Below are positions 53,287-61,602 of a stretch of DNA of 64,000 nucleotides, in pieces; within the stretch, counting starts at the first letter, position 1; every line of letters begins with the position of its first letter. Source of the stretch: Tenacibaculum haliotis (lineage in GTDB: Bacteria; Bacteroidota; Bacteroidia; Flavobacteriales; Flavobacteriaceae); assembly GCF_025215075.1 (NCBI RefSeq), contig NZ_JAOBTH010000024.1, positions 62,001-126,000 on the forward strand, in the 5' to 3' direction. The notes beneath the pieces are model-generated. The model saw nothing but the letters and a program-made list of their open reading frames with translations. It had not been told where the DNA came from and did not search any database. A program made the translations under genes and the position numbers.

Positions 53287-54948
53287 ATGCTTCAAGTAAA
53301 AAATTTAGAAATAAGTTTTAAAAATGCTCCTTCTGTTATTAAAAATGTTTCTTTTAATTTATTACAAAACGAAACCGTAGGGATTGTTGGAGAAAGTGGA
53401 AGTGGAAAATCGATTACTTCTTTAGCTATTTTAGGTTTACTACCAAAATTTGCCACTATAAAAGGGCAAATATTATTTGAAGAGCAAGATTTGTTAACAT
53501 ACAATAATGATCAATTTCAAAAAATTAGAGGTAGTAAAATAGCCATGGTTTTTCAAGAACCGATGAGTTCTTTAAATCCTACCTTAACTTGCGGTATACA
53601 AGTTGCAGAAATTTTACAGCAGCACACTAATTTATCAAATCAAGAAATAAAAAAAGAGGTTATTAACTTATTCGAAAAGGTTAAACTTCCAAGACCTGAA
53701 GCCATTTACAACTCATATCCACATCAAATAAGTGGCGGACAAAAACAACGGGTTGTTATAGCCATGGCAATTGCCTGTAAGCCAAAACTTTTAATTGCTG
53801 ATGAACCTACAACTGCGTTGGATGTTACCGTGCAAAAAGAAATAATTTTACTTTTAAAAGAATTACAAGAGGAATATAAAATGGGAATTATTTTTATCTC
53901 TCATGATTTAGCCTTGGTTTCAGAAATTGCAGATAATGTGGTGGTAATGCATAAAGGTAAAATTATAGAGCAAGGTAAAGCTGATGAGGTTTTCATGAAT
54001 CCGACAGAAAACTATACTAAGGCGCTTATAAACTCAAAACCGAATACTAAAAAACGTTTTAAAATATTACCAACCGTAAACGATTTTATTAATAATACGG
54101 TAAATAAAACTATATATTCTGATGAAGAACGTACCAAATTTCATCAAAAAATATATAATCAACCACCATTATTAGAAATAAAAAACTTACACAAAAATTT
54201 TATATCTAATGCTTCTTGGTTTGCTAAACCTACCATTGTAAAAGCAGTAAATGAAGTGTCTTTTAAAATTTATGAAGGAGAAACTTTAGGACTAGTAGGA
54301 GAGAGCGGCTGTGGAAAAACGACCTTAAGCAGAACTATTTTACGGTTAGAAAAGGCAACATCAGGACAAATAATTTATAACGGAATAGATATTACAAAAC
54401 TTTCAAAATCAGCATTTAAAAAACTACGGAAAGAGATTCAAATTATATTTCAAGATCCGTTTTCGTCTTTAAACCCACGAATTACTATTGGTAACGCCAT
54501 TCTTGAACCGATGAAAGTCCATAATATTTTAAATTCTACTAAAGATCGAAAAGAATATGTGTATAATTTATTAGAAAAAGTTGGGTTAGACAAAGAACAT
54601 TTTCATAGATATCCGCATGAATTTTCTGGCGGACAGCGACAACGAATTGGTATTGCTCGTACCATTGCTTTGCAACCAAAATTAATTATTTGTGACGAGT
54701 CCGTTTCGGCGTTAGATGTATCGGTACAAGCACAAGTTTTAAATTTATTAAATCAATTAAAAGCTGAATTTAACTTTACTTATATTTTTATATCTCATGA
54801 TTTATCTGTGGTAAAATACATGGCCGACCAACTGGTGGTGATGAATAAAGGTAAAATAGAAGAAATTGCAGATGCTGATGAAATTTACAGCAATCCAAAA
54901 ACCAATTATACCAAAACATTAATAGCGGCAATACCAGAAGGTTTGTAA
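53287..54948 (+). CDS. Fused Dpp/Opp-type peptide ABC transporter ATPase
   Basis: 553 residues with two complete ABC domains, corresponding to a DppD-DppF fusion. First: Walker A GESGSGKSI, Q-loop MVFQEPMSSLNP, signature ISGGQKQRVVIAMA, Walker B LLIADEPTTALD. Second: GESGCGKTT, IIFQDPFSSLNPR, FSGGQRQRIGIART, LIICDESVSALD. Each ends with the oligopeptide-type C-terminal region. No permease or binding-protein gene is in the window, so partners are elsewhere. The promoter is not obvious. Confidence 0.93.
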   Translation: MLQVKNLEISFKNAPSVIKNVSFNLLQNETVGIVGESGSGKSITSLAILGLLPKFATIKGQILFEEQDLLTYNNDQFQKIRGSKIAMVFQEPMSSLNPTLTCGIQVAEILQQHTNLSNQEIKKEVINLFEKVKLPRPEAIYNSYPHQISGGQKQRVVIAMAIACKPKLLIADEPTTALDVTVQKEIILLLKELQEEYKMGIIFISHDLALVSEIADNVVVMHKGKIIEQGKADEVFMNPTENYTKALINSKPNTKKRFKILPTVNDFINNTVNKTIYSDEERTKFHQKIYNQPPLLEIKNLHKNFISNASWFAKPTIVKAVNEVSFKIYEGETLGLVGESGCGKTTLSRTILRLEKATSGQIIYNGIDITKLSKSAFKKLRKEIQIIFQDPFSSLNPRITIGNAILEPMKVHNILNSTKDRKEYVYNLLEKVGLDKEHFHRYPHEFSGGQRQRIGIARTIALQPKLIICDESVSALDVSVQAQVLNLLNQLKAEFNFTYIFISHDLSVVKYMADQLVVMNKGKIEEIADADEIYSNPKTNYTKTLIAAIPEGL

Positions 54949-55004
54949 CTTTTTTCAATGCTTTATTAATGGTATATTGCACCGTTAAAAATCGAAAAGA
55001 AAAT

Positions 55005-56021
55005 ATGAAGATAATAGTTCCAATGGCAGGAATTGGGTCTCGTTTAAGACCTCATACACTAACAACTCCAAAACCTTTAACAGTTATAGCTGGTAAACCA
55101 ATTGTACAACGTTTAGTAGAAGATATTACTTCGGTTGTAAACCAACCAATAGAAGAAATTGCTTTTATAATTGGTACTGCTGCAAAAGGTTTTCCTGCGG
55201 ATACTAAAGATAAATTAATTGCAATTGCCGAAAGTTTAGGAGCAAAAGGCTCAGTATACGTTCAGGAAGAAGCCTTAGGAACTGCACACGCTATTTATTG
55301 CGCTAAAGAATCTTTAACAGGTTCGTGCGTTGTTGCTTTTGCTGACACTTTATTTAAAGCTGATTTCACCTTAGATGCAAATGCAGATGGTGCTATTTGG
55401 GTAAAACAAGTTGAAGACCCAAGTGCCTTTGGTGTTGTAAAACTAAAGGATGGTGTTATTACTGATTTTGTTGAAAAGCCAAAAGAATTTGTCTCTGATT
55501 TAGCAATTATCGGTATTTATTACTTTAAAGATGGTGATAAACTTCGCGAAGAAATAAAACATTTAATAGATAATGATATAAGACCTACTGGTGAATTTCA
55601 ATTAACTGAAGTTTTAGAATCTTTAAAACAACAAGGGGCTAAATTTATTCCTGGTAAAGTAGATGCTTGGATGGATTGCGGTAAAAAAGATCCAACGGTT
55701 GATACCAACAAACAAGTTTTAGGTTTCGAACAAGCCGATGGCAACAATTTAGTAGCTACTGACGTTGTATTAGAAAACTCAGAAATTATTCAACCTTGTT
55801 TTGTGGGTAAGAATGTAGTTTTAAAGAACACCAAAATCGGTCCTTTTGTTTCTATTGGTGAGAATAGTGTTGTTGAAAATTCAACAATCGTAAATTCATT
55901 AATTCAAACAAATGTTCAAATATCTAATGCAAAATTAGACAATGCAATGATTGGTAATCATGCAAAATACAATGCTAATTATACATCAGTAAGTATAGGT
56001 GATTACACAGATCTTACATAA
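55005..56021 (+). CDS. Sugar-phosphate nucleotidyltransferase with left-handed beta-helix tail
   Basis: 338 residues from ATG at 55005 (MKIIVPMAGIGSRLRPHTLT); the 12-residue upstream extension lacks similarity. The nucleotide loop G-x-G-x-R-L-R and TTPKPL are typical of RmlA/GlmU-type enzymes, with VAFADTLFKAD holding the metal-binding Asp and FVEKPKEFV the sugar site. The C-terminal ~80 residues show hexapeptide-like repeats (VVLKNTKIGPFVSIGENSVV). It probably makes an NDP-sugar for polysaccharide or lipid A-type glycans. It is first gene of an envelope cluster. Confidence 0.9.
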   Translation: MKIIVPMAGIGSRLRPHTLTTPKPLTVIAGKPIVQRLVEDITSVVNQPIEEIAFIIGTAAKGFPADTKDKLIAIAESLGAKGSVYVQEEALGTAHAIYCAKESLTGSCVVAFADTLFKADFTLDANADGAIWVKQVEDPSAFGVVKLKDGVITDFVEKPKEFVSDLAIIGIYYFKDGDKLREEIKHLIDNDIRPTGEFQLTEVLESLKQQGAKFIPGKVDAWMDCGKKDPTVDTNKQVLGFEQADGNNLVATDVVLENSEIIQPCFVGKNVVLKNTKIGPFVSIGENSVVENSTIVNSLIQTNVQISNAKLDNAMIGNHAKYNANYTSVSIGDYTDLT

Positions 56022-56979
56022 AAAAAAACAGCATCAAGCATCAAGAATTAAGGTATTTTTATCTTTTTTCTTGATGCTTTGTTCTCTATTTATCTACTCT
56101 CAAGATAGTATTCCTGCTGCAGAAGCTCTCACCGAAAAAAAGGACATCTTATTTCAAGAAAGTTTCTTTAAAGCACTCTCGCAAAAAGCAATATTCAATT
56201 ACAAAAAAGCTATTGAATATTTAGAAAACTGTAATCAATTAGTACCAAACAACAAATCGGTATTATTTGAACTTTCTAAAAACTATTTAAAACTAGGAAG
56301 AAATATTGAAGCTATAGAGTATATCAACTTAGCACTAAATAAAGAACCCGATAACCTGTGGATGCTAACTCATAAAGTAACTATTTTAAGGAGAGTTGCT
56401 CATTTCGATGAAGCCATAATTACCCAAGAAAAAATTGCAGAAAAACATCCAAAGAAAAAACAATTATTGGTTTTTTTACATTTACAAAACAGAAATGTTG
56501 TTGCTGCAAAAAAAGTATTAAATGAGCTAAAGGAAGCCAAATTATTAAATTCGAGATTACGAAGAATTCAAGAAAGGATAAACAACTCGCAACATAAAAT
56601 TAAAAGTCATAGCGTTAAAGCAGTAAACACCAATTTTAGAGCCGTTTTTGAAAAAGAAAAAACATATAAAAGCTTACAATCCTTATTAAAAGAACTAACA
56701 ATAAGAAAAAGTTACAGCGATTTATTAAAATACAGCGAACAAGGTTTAACCTTGTTTCCTGCGCAGCCATTTGTTTATTTAATGAATGGTAAAGCTCTTA
56801 ATAACAACAAACAACATAAAAAAGCATTGCTAACTTTACAAAACGGCATTGATTTTGTAATAGATAACAACAAAATTGAAGCAAAATTTTATTTAGAAAT
56901 GGCTACAGCTTATAAAGGTTTACATGATAACCAAAGGGCTAAAAATTTTAAAAATAAAGCTTCAAAAATTCTAAAATAG
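55999..56979 (+). CDS. Secreted/periplasmic TPR protein, start codon uncertain
   Basis: About 310-326 residues. A signal peptide core IKVFLSFFLMLCSLFIYSQ is followed by TPR-like helices (about 60-175 and 220-320; KNYLKLGRNIEAIEYINLAL, YLEMATAYKGLHDNQRAKNF). The frame opens with GTG at 55999, overlapping the previous gene by 23 bases; but the ideal signal peptide would begin at the ATT at 56047, and the only ATG (56074) would cut it. A 12-base perfect hairpin (56036-56047/56068-56079) lies across this region. Role: probably scaffold for envelope assembly with the next two genes. Confidence 0.8.
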   Translation: MITQILHKKKQHQASRIKVFLSFFLMLCSLFIYSQDSIPAAEALTEKKDILFQESFFKALSQKAIFNYKKAIEYLENCNQLVPNNKSVLFELSKNYLKLGRNIEAIEYINLALNKEPDNLWMLTHKVTILRRVAHFDEAIITQEKIAEKHPKKKQLLVFLHLQNRNVVAAKKVLNELKEAKLLNSRLRRIQERINNSQHKIKSHSVKAVNTNFRAVFEKEKTYKSLQSLLKELTIRKSYSDLLKYSEQGLTLFPAQPFVYLMNGKALNNNKQHKKALLTLQNGIDFVIDNNKIEAKFYLEMATAYKGLHDNQRAKNFKNKASKILK

Positions 56980-57002
56980 GTTTCTTTACTAGTATAAACT
57001 TT

Positions 57003-57773
57003 ATGAAATATTTTACAATACTTATCATTTTATTTTTAGGATTTATTTCGTGTAAATCGAGCAAAAACGCGACTAATAATTCAGCCCCAATTAAAGAAAT
57101 GTCTGCTCGAAGAGTGGCTAAAAAACACATTGCTGCTAATTTTGATAAAAAAACAATTGACGCACGTTTAAAAGTTAATTATAAAAACGCCAAAGAAAAA
57201 GTCGGATTTTCTGTACGTATGAAAATTAAAAAAGATCAAGTTATTTGGTTAAAAGGAACCAAGCTTATTACTGTTTTTAAGGCTAAAATTACGCCTACAA
57301 AAGTGCAGTTTTATTCTCCTTTTTATAAAAATTATTTTGAAGGTGATTTTTCGATGCTTAAAAAATTATTAGGTACAGATATAAATTTTCAGCAATTACA
57401 AAACATGTTATTGGGACAGTCTTTATTTAATGTAAAATCGAAGCGACATGCTGTAGAAATTTCTAACAAATCATATCAGCTTTCACCAAAAAAGCAATCC
57501 GAATTATTTGATCTCTTTTTTTATGTAAATTCACTTCATTATAAATTGAACAAACAATCGGTTGTAAATAAAGAAAAAAAGCAACGTTTAGATATTTCAT
57601 ATCCTAAATATGCTAATAAAAAAGGTGTCTTATTTCCTGAAAAAATTAAGATCAACGCAAAACAAAATAATTCGTTTACCAATATTGATATTACAACACG
57701 TTCGATAGAATTTAACACAAAACTGAACGTTAGTTTTAAAATGCCAAGTGGCTATAAAGAAATTAAATTATAA
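57003..57773 (+). CDS. DUF4292-type lipoprotein
   Basis: 256 residues. Signal peptide and lipobox MKYFTILIILFLGFISC (lipid-anchored Cys about 17) followed by a Ser/Asn-rich linker. The mature protein alternates beta strands (RLKVNYKNAKEKVGFSVRMKIKKDQVIWLKG), in the pattern of LolB/LolA-like half-barrels, which fits DUF4292. Its position between a TPR gene and an EnvC-like gene is common in Bacteroidota. It overlaps the next gene by one base (TAATG). Confidence 0.85.
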   Translation: MKYFTILIILFLGFISCKSSKNATNNSAPIKEMSARRVAKKHIAANFDKKTIDARLKVNYKNAKEKVGFSVRMKIKKDQVIWLKGTKLITVFKAKITPTKVQFYSPFYKNYFEGDFSMLKKLLGTDINFQQLQNMLLGQSLFNVKSKRHAVEISNKSYQLSPKKQSELFDLFFYVNSLHYKLNKQSVVNKEKKQRLDISYPKYANKKGVLFPEKIKINAKQNNSFTNIDITTRSIEFNTKLNVSFKMPSGYKEIKL

Positions 57774-58987
57774 TGAAAAAAACTGTTTTATATCTCTCAT
57801 TTTTATGCCTTTTCACCGTAAGTTTTTCTTCTTTTGGTCAGGAACGAAAGACCTTAGAAAAAAAACACAAAAAGCTAAAAAATGAAATTAAACAGATTAA
57901 TAACTTATTATTTAAAGCTAAAAAACAAAAAGGAAATGCTTTAGATGATTTAAAAGATATAAGTCAAAAAATTGGTGCTCGTGAACGTTTAATTAAAGTA
58001 ATTGAGCTAGAATCTCAAAAACTATCAAAAGAAATAACGCTAAATGAAAAGCAATTAGCCACCTATAATGAGCAGCTTAAAAAGTTAAAAAAAGAATATG
58101 CTGATATGGTTGTAAAAACTCATAAAAGTAAGTCTCAACAAAGTAAAACTATGTTTTTACTTTCGTCTGAGAGCTTTTATCAGGCTTATAAGCGCTTAAA
58201 ATACATGCAGCAATACAATGAATATCGAAAAAAACAAGGAGAAGATATTATTGTAAAATCAAATGAAATTAAACACTTTAACGATTCTTTAGTGCAAAAG
58301 AAAAAAGCTAAAGAGTTATTAATTTCTGATGAAAAATCGCAGAAAAAAGAAATAGAATCTGATAAAAAAAGTCAAGAAAAATTAGTTTCTAAAATTAAAA
58401 AAGAAGAAAAAAAATACAAGCGCGATTTACAACGTAAAATAAAAGAAGAGCAACGAATAACAGCTCGTATAGATAAATTAATTAGAAATGCCATTGCCAA
58501 AGCAAATAAAGGAAAAAAGACAACTAAAAAAACATCGTCTGGTTTTGTTTTAGATGCTGCTGAAAAAAAGCTATTAGTAAATTTCGAGCAAAATAAAGGG
58601 CGTTTACCATGGCCTGTAGCCGGAATTATAACACGAAGGTATGGTATACAGCCACATCCTACATTTTCTGGAATAAAAATTAATAGCCCTGGTTTACATA
58701 TTGTTACCAAAAAAAATACAGATGCTAAAAGTATTTTTAACGGTAAAGTATTAGCCTTACAATCACAATCTGGTGGTAAAAAATCGGTATTAATACAACA
58801 CGGTAATTATATATCAGCATATAACAACCTAGAAAACGTATATGTAAAAAAAGGAGATAATATAAAAACTGGAGAAAGAGTAGGAAAGGTTTTTACTGAT
58901 AAAATTTCAGGCAAAACAAAGCTTCTTTTTGTGCTATTTAAAAATACTTCGAAATTAAATCCAGCAAACTGGATACGTACAAACTAA
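57773..58987 (+). CDS. EnvC-like murein hydrolase activator with degenerate LytM domain
   Basis: 404 residues. Signal peptide (MKKTVLYLSFLCLFTVSFSS), then a long coiled coil (about 25-255, Lys/Glu/Gln-rich), then a C-terminal LytM/M23 domain (about 275-404: GRLPWPVAGIITRRYGIQPH). The zinc ligands of active M23 enzymes are missing: no Asp after PHPTFSGIKI, and the HxH motif is replaced by LLFVLFKN. This is the EnvC/NlpD situation, in which the inactive domain activates an amidase during cell division. It is in a tight operon with the TPR and DUF4292 genes. Confidence 0.92.
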   Translation: MKKTVLYLSFLCLFTVSFSSFGQERKTLEKKHKKLKNEIKQINNLLFKAKKQKGNALDDLKDISQKIGARERLIKVIELESQKLSKEITLNEKQLATYNEQLKKLKKEYADMVVKTHKSKSQQSKTMFLLSSESFYQAYKRLKYMQQYNEYRKKQGEDIIVKSNEIKHFNDSLVQKKKAKELLISDEKSQKKEIESDKKSQEKLVSKIKKEEKKYKRDLQRKIKEEQRITARIDKLIRNAIAKANKGKKTTKKTSSGFVLDAAEKKLLVNFEQNKGRLPWPVAGIITRRYGIQPHPTFSGIKINSPGLHIVTKKNTDAKSIFNGKVLALQSQSGGKKSVLIQHGNYISAYNNLENVYVKKGDNIKTGERVGKVFTDKISGKTKLLFVLFKNTSKLNPANWIRTN

Positions 58988-58992
58988 GATAA

Positions 58993-60027
58993 ATGAAAAA
59001 TTCTGCAAGTTTTATCATCATTATTACTGTTATCATTGCCTTATTAGTGATTGGTAAAGGAATTTTAATACCTTTTATTTTTGCCTTAATTTTTTGGTTT
59101 TTAACACGTGAAATTCGTAAAACAATCTACAAAATACCGTTTGCTAAAAAGTTTATTCCTATTTGGTTAAGCAATGTTTTTGTGTTTACATTTATTGTTT
59201 TAAGTTTTGGTTTTGTATCAGGAATTATTACCAATAGTATTACTGATTTATCTACTTCTTATTCTAAATACGAACCGAATATTGATGCAACTATTAAAAG
59301 TTTAGATACTTATTTTCATATTGATATCATCAAATCGGTAACATCGGTCGTTGGTGATTTTAATTACGGGTCGGTTTTAGGAAATATCGCTAACGGAATT
59401 AGTAGTTTATTAGGTGATACTTTTATGATTATCATCTATGCCTTATTTATCTTCTTAGAAGAAAGTAGCTTTAAAAAGAAACTTATTAAAGTATTTGAGG
59501 GAAAAGGAGATAAGTATGCAAGCATGCAATCGATGTTAGCAAAAATTGAATATTCTATTTCAAATTACTTGCGATTAAAAACCTATGTAAGTTTACTTAC
59601 CGGAATTTTAAGTTATATCGTTTTATTAATTGTAGGCGTAGACAGCGCACCGTTTTGGGCCTTTTTAATCTTTCTACTAAATTATATACCAACCATTGGT
59701 TCGTTAATCGCTACGGTTTTTCCAGCAATTTTTAGTTTGATACAATTTGGTGAGTTTACCCCCTTTTTAATTGTATTGATTGCCGTAGGTTTGGTACAAG
59801 TAATTGTAGGTAATATTATTGAGCCTAAATTATTTGGAAAATCCTTAAATTTAAGCCCTTTAGTAACTATATTATCCTTAGCTATTTGGGGTAAAATATG
59901 GGGTGTTACTGGTATGATTTTAAGTGTACCGATTACCGTGATTATGATTATTATCTTTTCTCAGTTCGACAAAACAAAATCAGTCGCTATTTTCCTATCT
60001 GAAAATGGTGATATAGATAAGGTTTAA
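58993..60027 (+). CDS. AI-2E family transporter
   Basis: 344-residue membrane protein with about eight helices, including a hydrophobic N-terminal pair (about 5-40) and the conserved C-terminal bundle with FLLNYIPTIGSLIATVFPAIFSL and VGNIIEPKLFGKSLNLSPL. The family (TqsA, YdiK) includes autoinducer-2 exporters and Na+/H+ antiporters, so the substrate is open. It starts five bases after the EnvC-like stop. Its stop is seven bases from the converging thioesterase stop, with no terminator between. Confidence 0.92.
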   Translation: MKNSASFIIIITVIIALLVIGKGILIPFIFALIFWFLTREIRKTIYKIPFAKKFIPIWLSNVFVFTFIVLSFGFVSGIITNSITDLSTSYSKYEPNIDATIKSLDTYFHIDIIKSVTSVVGDFNYGSVLGNIANGISSLLGDTFMIIIYALFIFLEESSFKKKLIKVFEGKGDKYASMQSMLAKIEYSISNYLRLKTYVSLLTGILSYIVLLIVGVDSAPFWAFLIFLLNYIPTIGSLIATVFPAIFSLIQFGEFTPFLIVLIAVGLVQVIVGNIIEPKLFGKSLNLSPLVTILSLAIWGKIWGVTGMILSVPITVIMIIIFSQFDKTKSVAIFLSENGDIDKV

Positions 60028-60034
60028 GCCTTTT

Positions 60035-60547
60035 TTATCCTAAGAACAATGCTTTTAGTTCATTTGCTTCTTTAGGATCTAATTTACCCGCTAAAACCAA
60101 ACTTAATTGCTTTCTACGTAAAGCCGCATCGTAACGTTTTTTCTCTAATTCAGTTTCTGGTTCAATTGGTGGAACGGGTACTGGTTTTCCTGTTTCATCA
60201 ACAGCAACAAATGTATAAATACCTTCGTTTACTTTTGTTTTTTCACCAGATTGGCGATCTTCAATCCAAACATCTACATAAATTTCCATAGATGATTTAA
60301 ACGCTCTAGAAACTTTTGCTTCTAAAGTTACCACACTTCCTACAGGAACAGATTTTGTAAAAGCAACATGATTTACAGAGGCAGTAACCACAATTCGTCT
60401 AGAATGACGACGTGCAGCAATACTACAAGCTCTATCCATACGAGCTAATAATTCTCCTCCAAAAAGATTATCTAAATAATTAGTTTCTCCTGGTAAAACA
60501 AGATCGGTAAGTACTGTTAATGATTCTTTAGGTGTTTGCGCTTTCAT
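60035..60547 (-). CDS. Acyl-CoA thioesterase (hot-dog fold)
   Basis: 170 residues from ATG at 60547 (MKAQTPKESL). The single hot-dog domain contains NYLDNLFGGELLARMDRACS, HSRRIVVTASVNHVAFTKSVPVG and EIYVDVWIEDRQSGEKTKVNEGIYTFVAVD-type strands, characteristic of YciA/ACOT-like thioesterases. It hydrolyses acyl-CoA to fatty acid and CoA. It has its own minus-strand promoter (60564-60571). Confidence 0.93.
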   Translation of the reverse strand: MKAQTPKESLTVLTDLVLPGETNYLDNLFGGELLARMDRACSIAARRHSRRIVVTASVNHVAFTKSVPVGSVVTLEAKVSRAFKSSMEIYVDVWIEDRQSGEKTKVNEGIYTFVAVDETGKPVPVPPIEPETELEKKRYDAALRRKQLSLVLAGKLDPKEANELKALFLG

Positions 60548-60563
60548 CAATTAATTTTTGATG

Positions 60564-60571
60564 CAAAGATA
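60564..60571 (-). promoter_or_regulatory. -7 element for the thioesterase gene
   Basis: Minus-strand TATCTTTG fits TAnnTTTG, 16 bases upstream of the ATG. Confidence 0.6.
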
Positions 60572-60607
60572 TACATAAAGCTAAAAAGTAAGTAATTTAA
60601 AAGTTGA

Positions 60608-61507
60608 TTATTTAATCAATAACCAAGCATCTGCGCTAACACTTTCTTGAATAGAAATTAACGCTTTACGAGCTTCGTCTTTAGAACTGAAACTTGAATA
60701 CGTTACTTGGATTAATCCAAATTTATTTTTTCCTATTATTTTAGCATCGTAACCAAGTTGTTGTAATTCTGCTAATTTATTTTCAGCATTTTTTACTTCT
60801 TGAAAAGCACCCGCAACAATATGAAAATTAAAGTTTTTTGCTTTGGTTACATTTAAGTTAATACTAGGCAACGGATTGTCGATTACAAAAGTAGCCGATT
60901 GTATTTTTTTAGTTGCTGTTTCTTGTTGATTTGCTAAAAATTCTTTCTGCGATTGATTTTGAATACCATTCCAACCAGCATATGTTATCCCTACTAAAAC
61001 TGCCGCTGCTGCCGCATATTTAAAGAATACAGGTGTATTACTTTCTTTTTCTTGACTAACTACAGGTAATGGTTTTACTTCTTGTTTATATCTTGTTACA
61101 GAAGTACTTTCAATTTCTGACAAACCAAAAGATGCTATTAAGAAATTACTAGCTACATTTGGTTCAAAAACAATTTGTGCTGCTTCATTTAAAGACAAAG
61201 TTCCTACTGATGCAACCTCAACTGAAGTAGCTGCTAATTTCTTTTTCCATTCAGCAACTTCATTTGCAATGAAAGTTGTTGCTTCTTCAAAAGAAATCTT
61301 TTTACTCGAAGCAATATAATTTGCCAACAAACCATCATTATGTTGTAAATACGAGTTAAAAGTAATTTGCTTTTTAGGCGGATAAAATGTCTGAGTAGCA
61401 TCATTCATTTTAGCACCTATTTTGTTGGTTACAAAACCTCCAAAATTAGGAACAATTACGCAATCGTATCTGTATAATAAATCGTTTATGTAGTTAGCTA
61501 ATGTCAT
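60608..61507 (-). CDS. Membrane protein with HU-like N-terminus and C-terminal SPOR domain
   Basis: 299 residues. The N-terminal ~125 residues match the two-part HU-like (CCDC81-type prokaryotic) fold: NYINDLLYRYDCVIVPNFGGFV, then ASVGTLSLNEAAQIVFEP. A single transmembrane helix lies at about 161-178 (FFKYAAAAAVLVGITYAGWN), then a linker, then a SPOR domain (about 222-299: NFHIVAGAFQEVKNAENKLAEL, GLIQVTYSSFSSKDEARKAL) that should bind denuded peptidoglycan at septa. The topology is cytoplasmic N-terminus, periplasmic SPOR. It may link the division site and cytoplasm; DNA binding is untested. Confidence 0.88.
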   Translation of the reverse strand: MTLANYINDLLYRYDCVIVPNFGGFVTNKIGAKMNDATQTFYPPKKQITFNSYLQHNDGLLANYIASSKKISFEEATTFIANEVAEWKKKLAATSVEVASVGTLSLNEAAQIVFEPNVASNFLIASFGLSEIESTSVTRYKQEVKPLPVVSQEKESNTPVFFKYAAAAAVLVGITYAGWNGIQNQSQKEFLANQQETATKKIQSATFVIDNPLPSINLNVTKAKNFNFHIVAGAFQEVKNAENKLAELQQLGYDAKIIGKNKFGLIQVTYSSFSSKDEARKALISIQESVSADAWLLIK

Positions 61508-61512
61508 AATAA

Positions 61513-61520
61513 CAAATATA
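61513..61520 (-). promoter_or_regulatory. -7 element for the HU-SPOR gene, nearly leaderless
   Basis: Minus-strand TATATTTG ends five bases before the start codon. Confidence 0.6.
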
Positions 61521-61602
61521 GTTTTTTTGCTGAGTTGTTTGTAGTTTTCGCATATTTTTTATCAACAGTTTTTTTGTATATTGATAATCAAATTATTGCT
61601 GC

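Noticed and set aside
53292-53504. 70-codon frame antisense to the peptide ATPase
   Set aside because: It mirrors the conserved Walker A coding region and has no start or regulatory signal.
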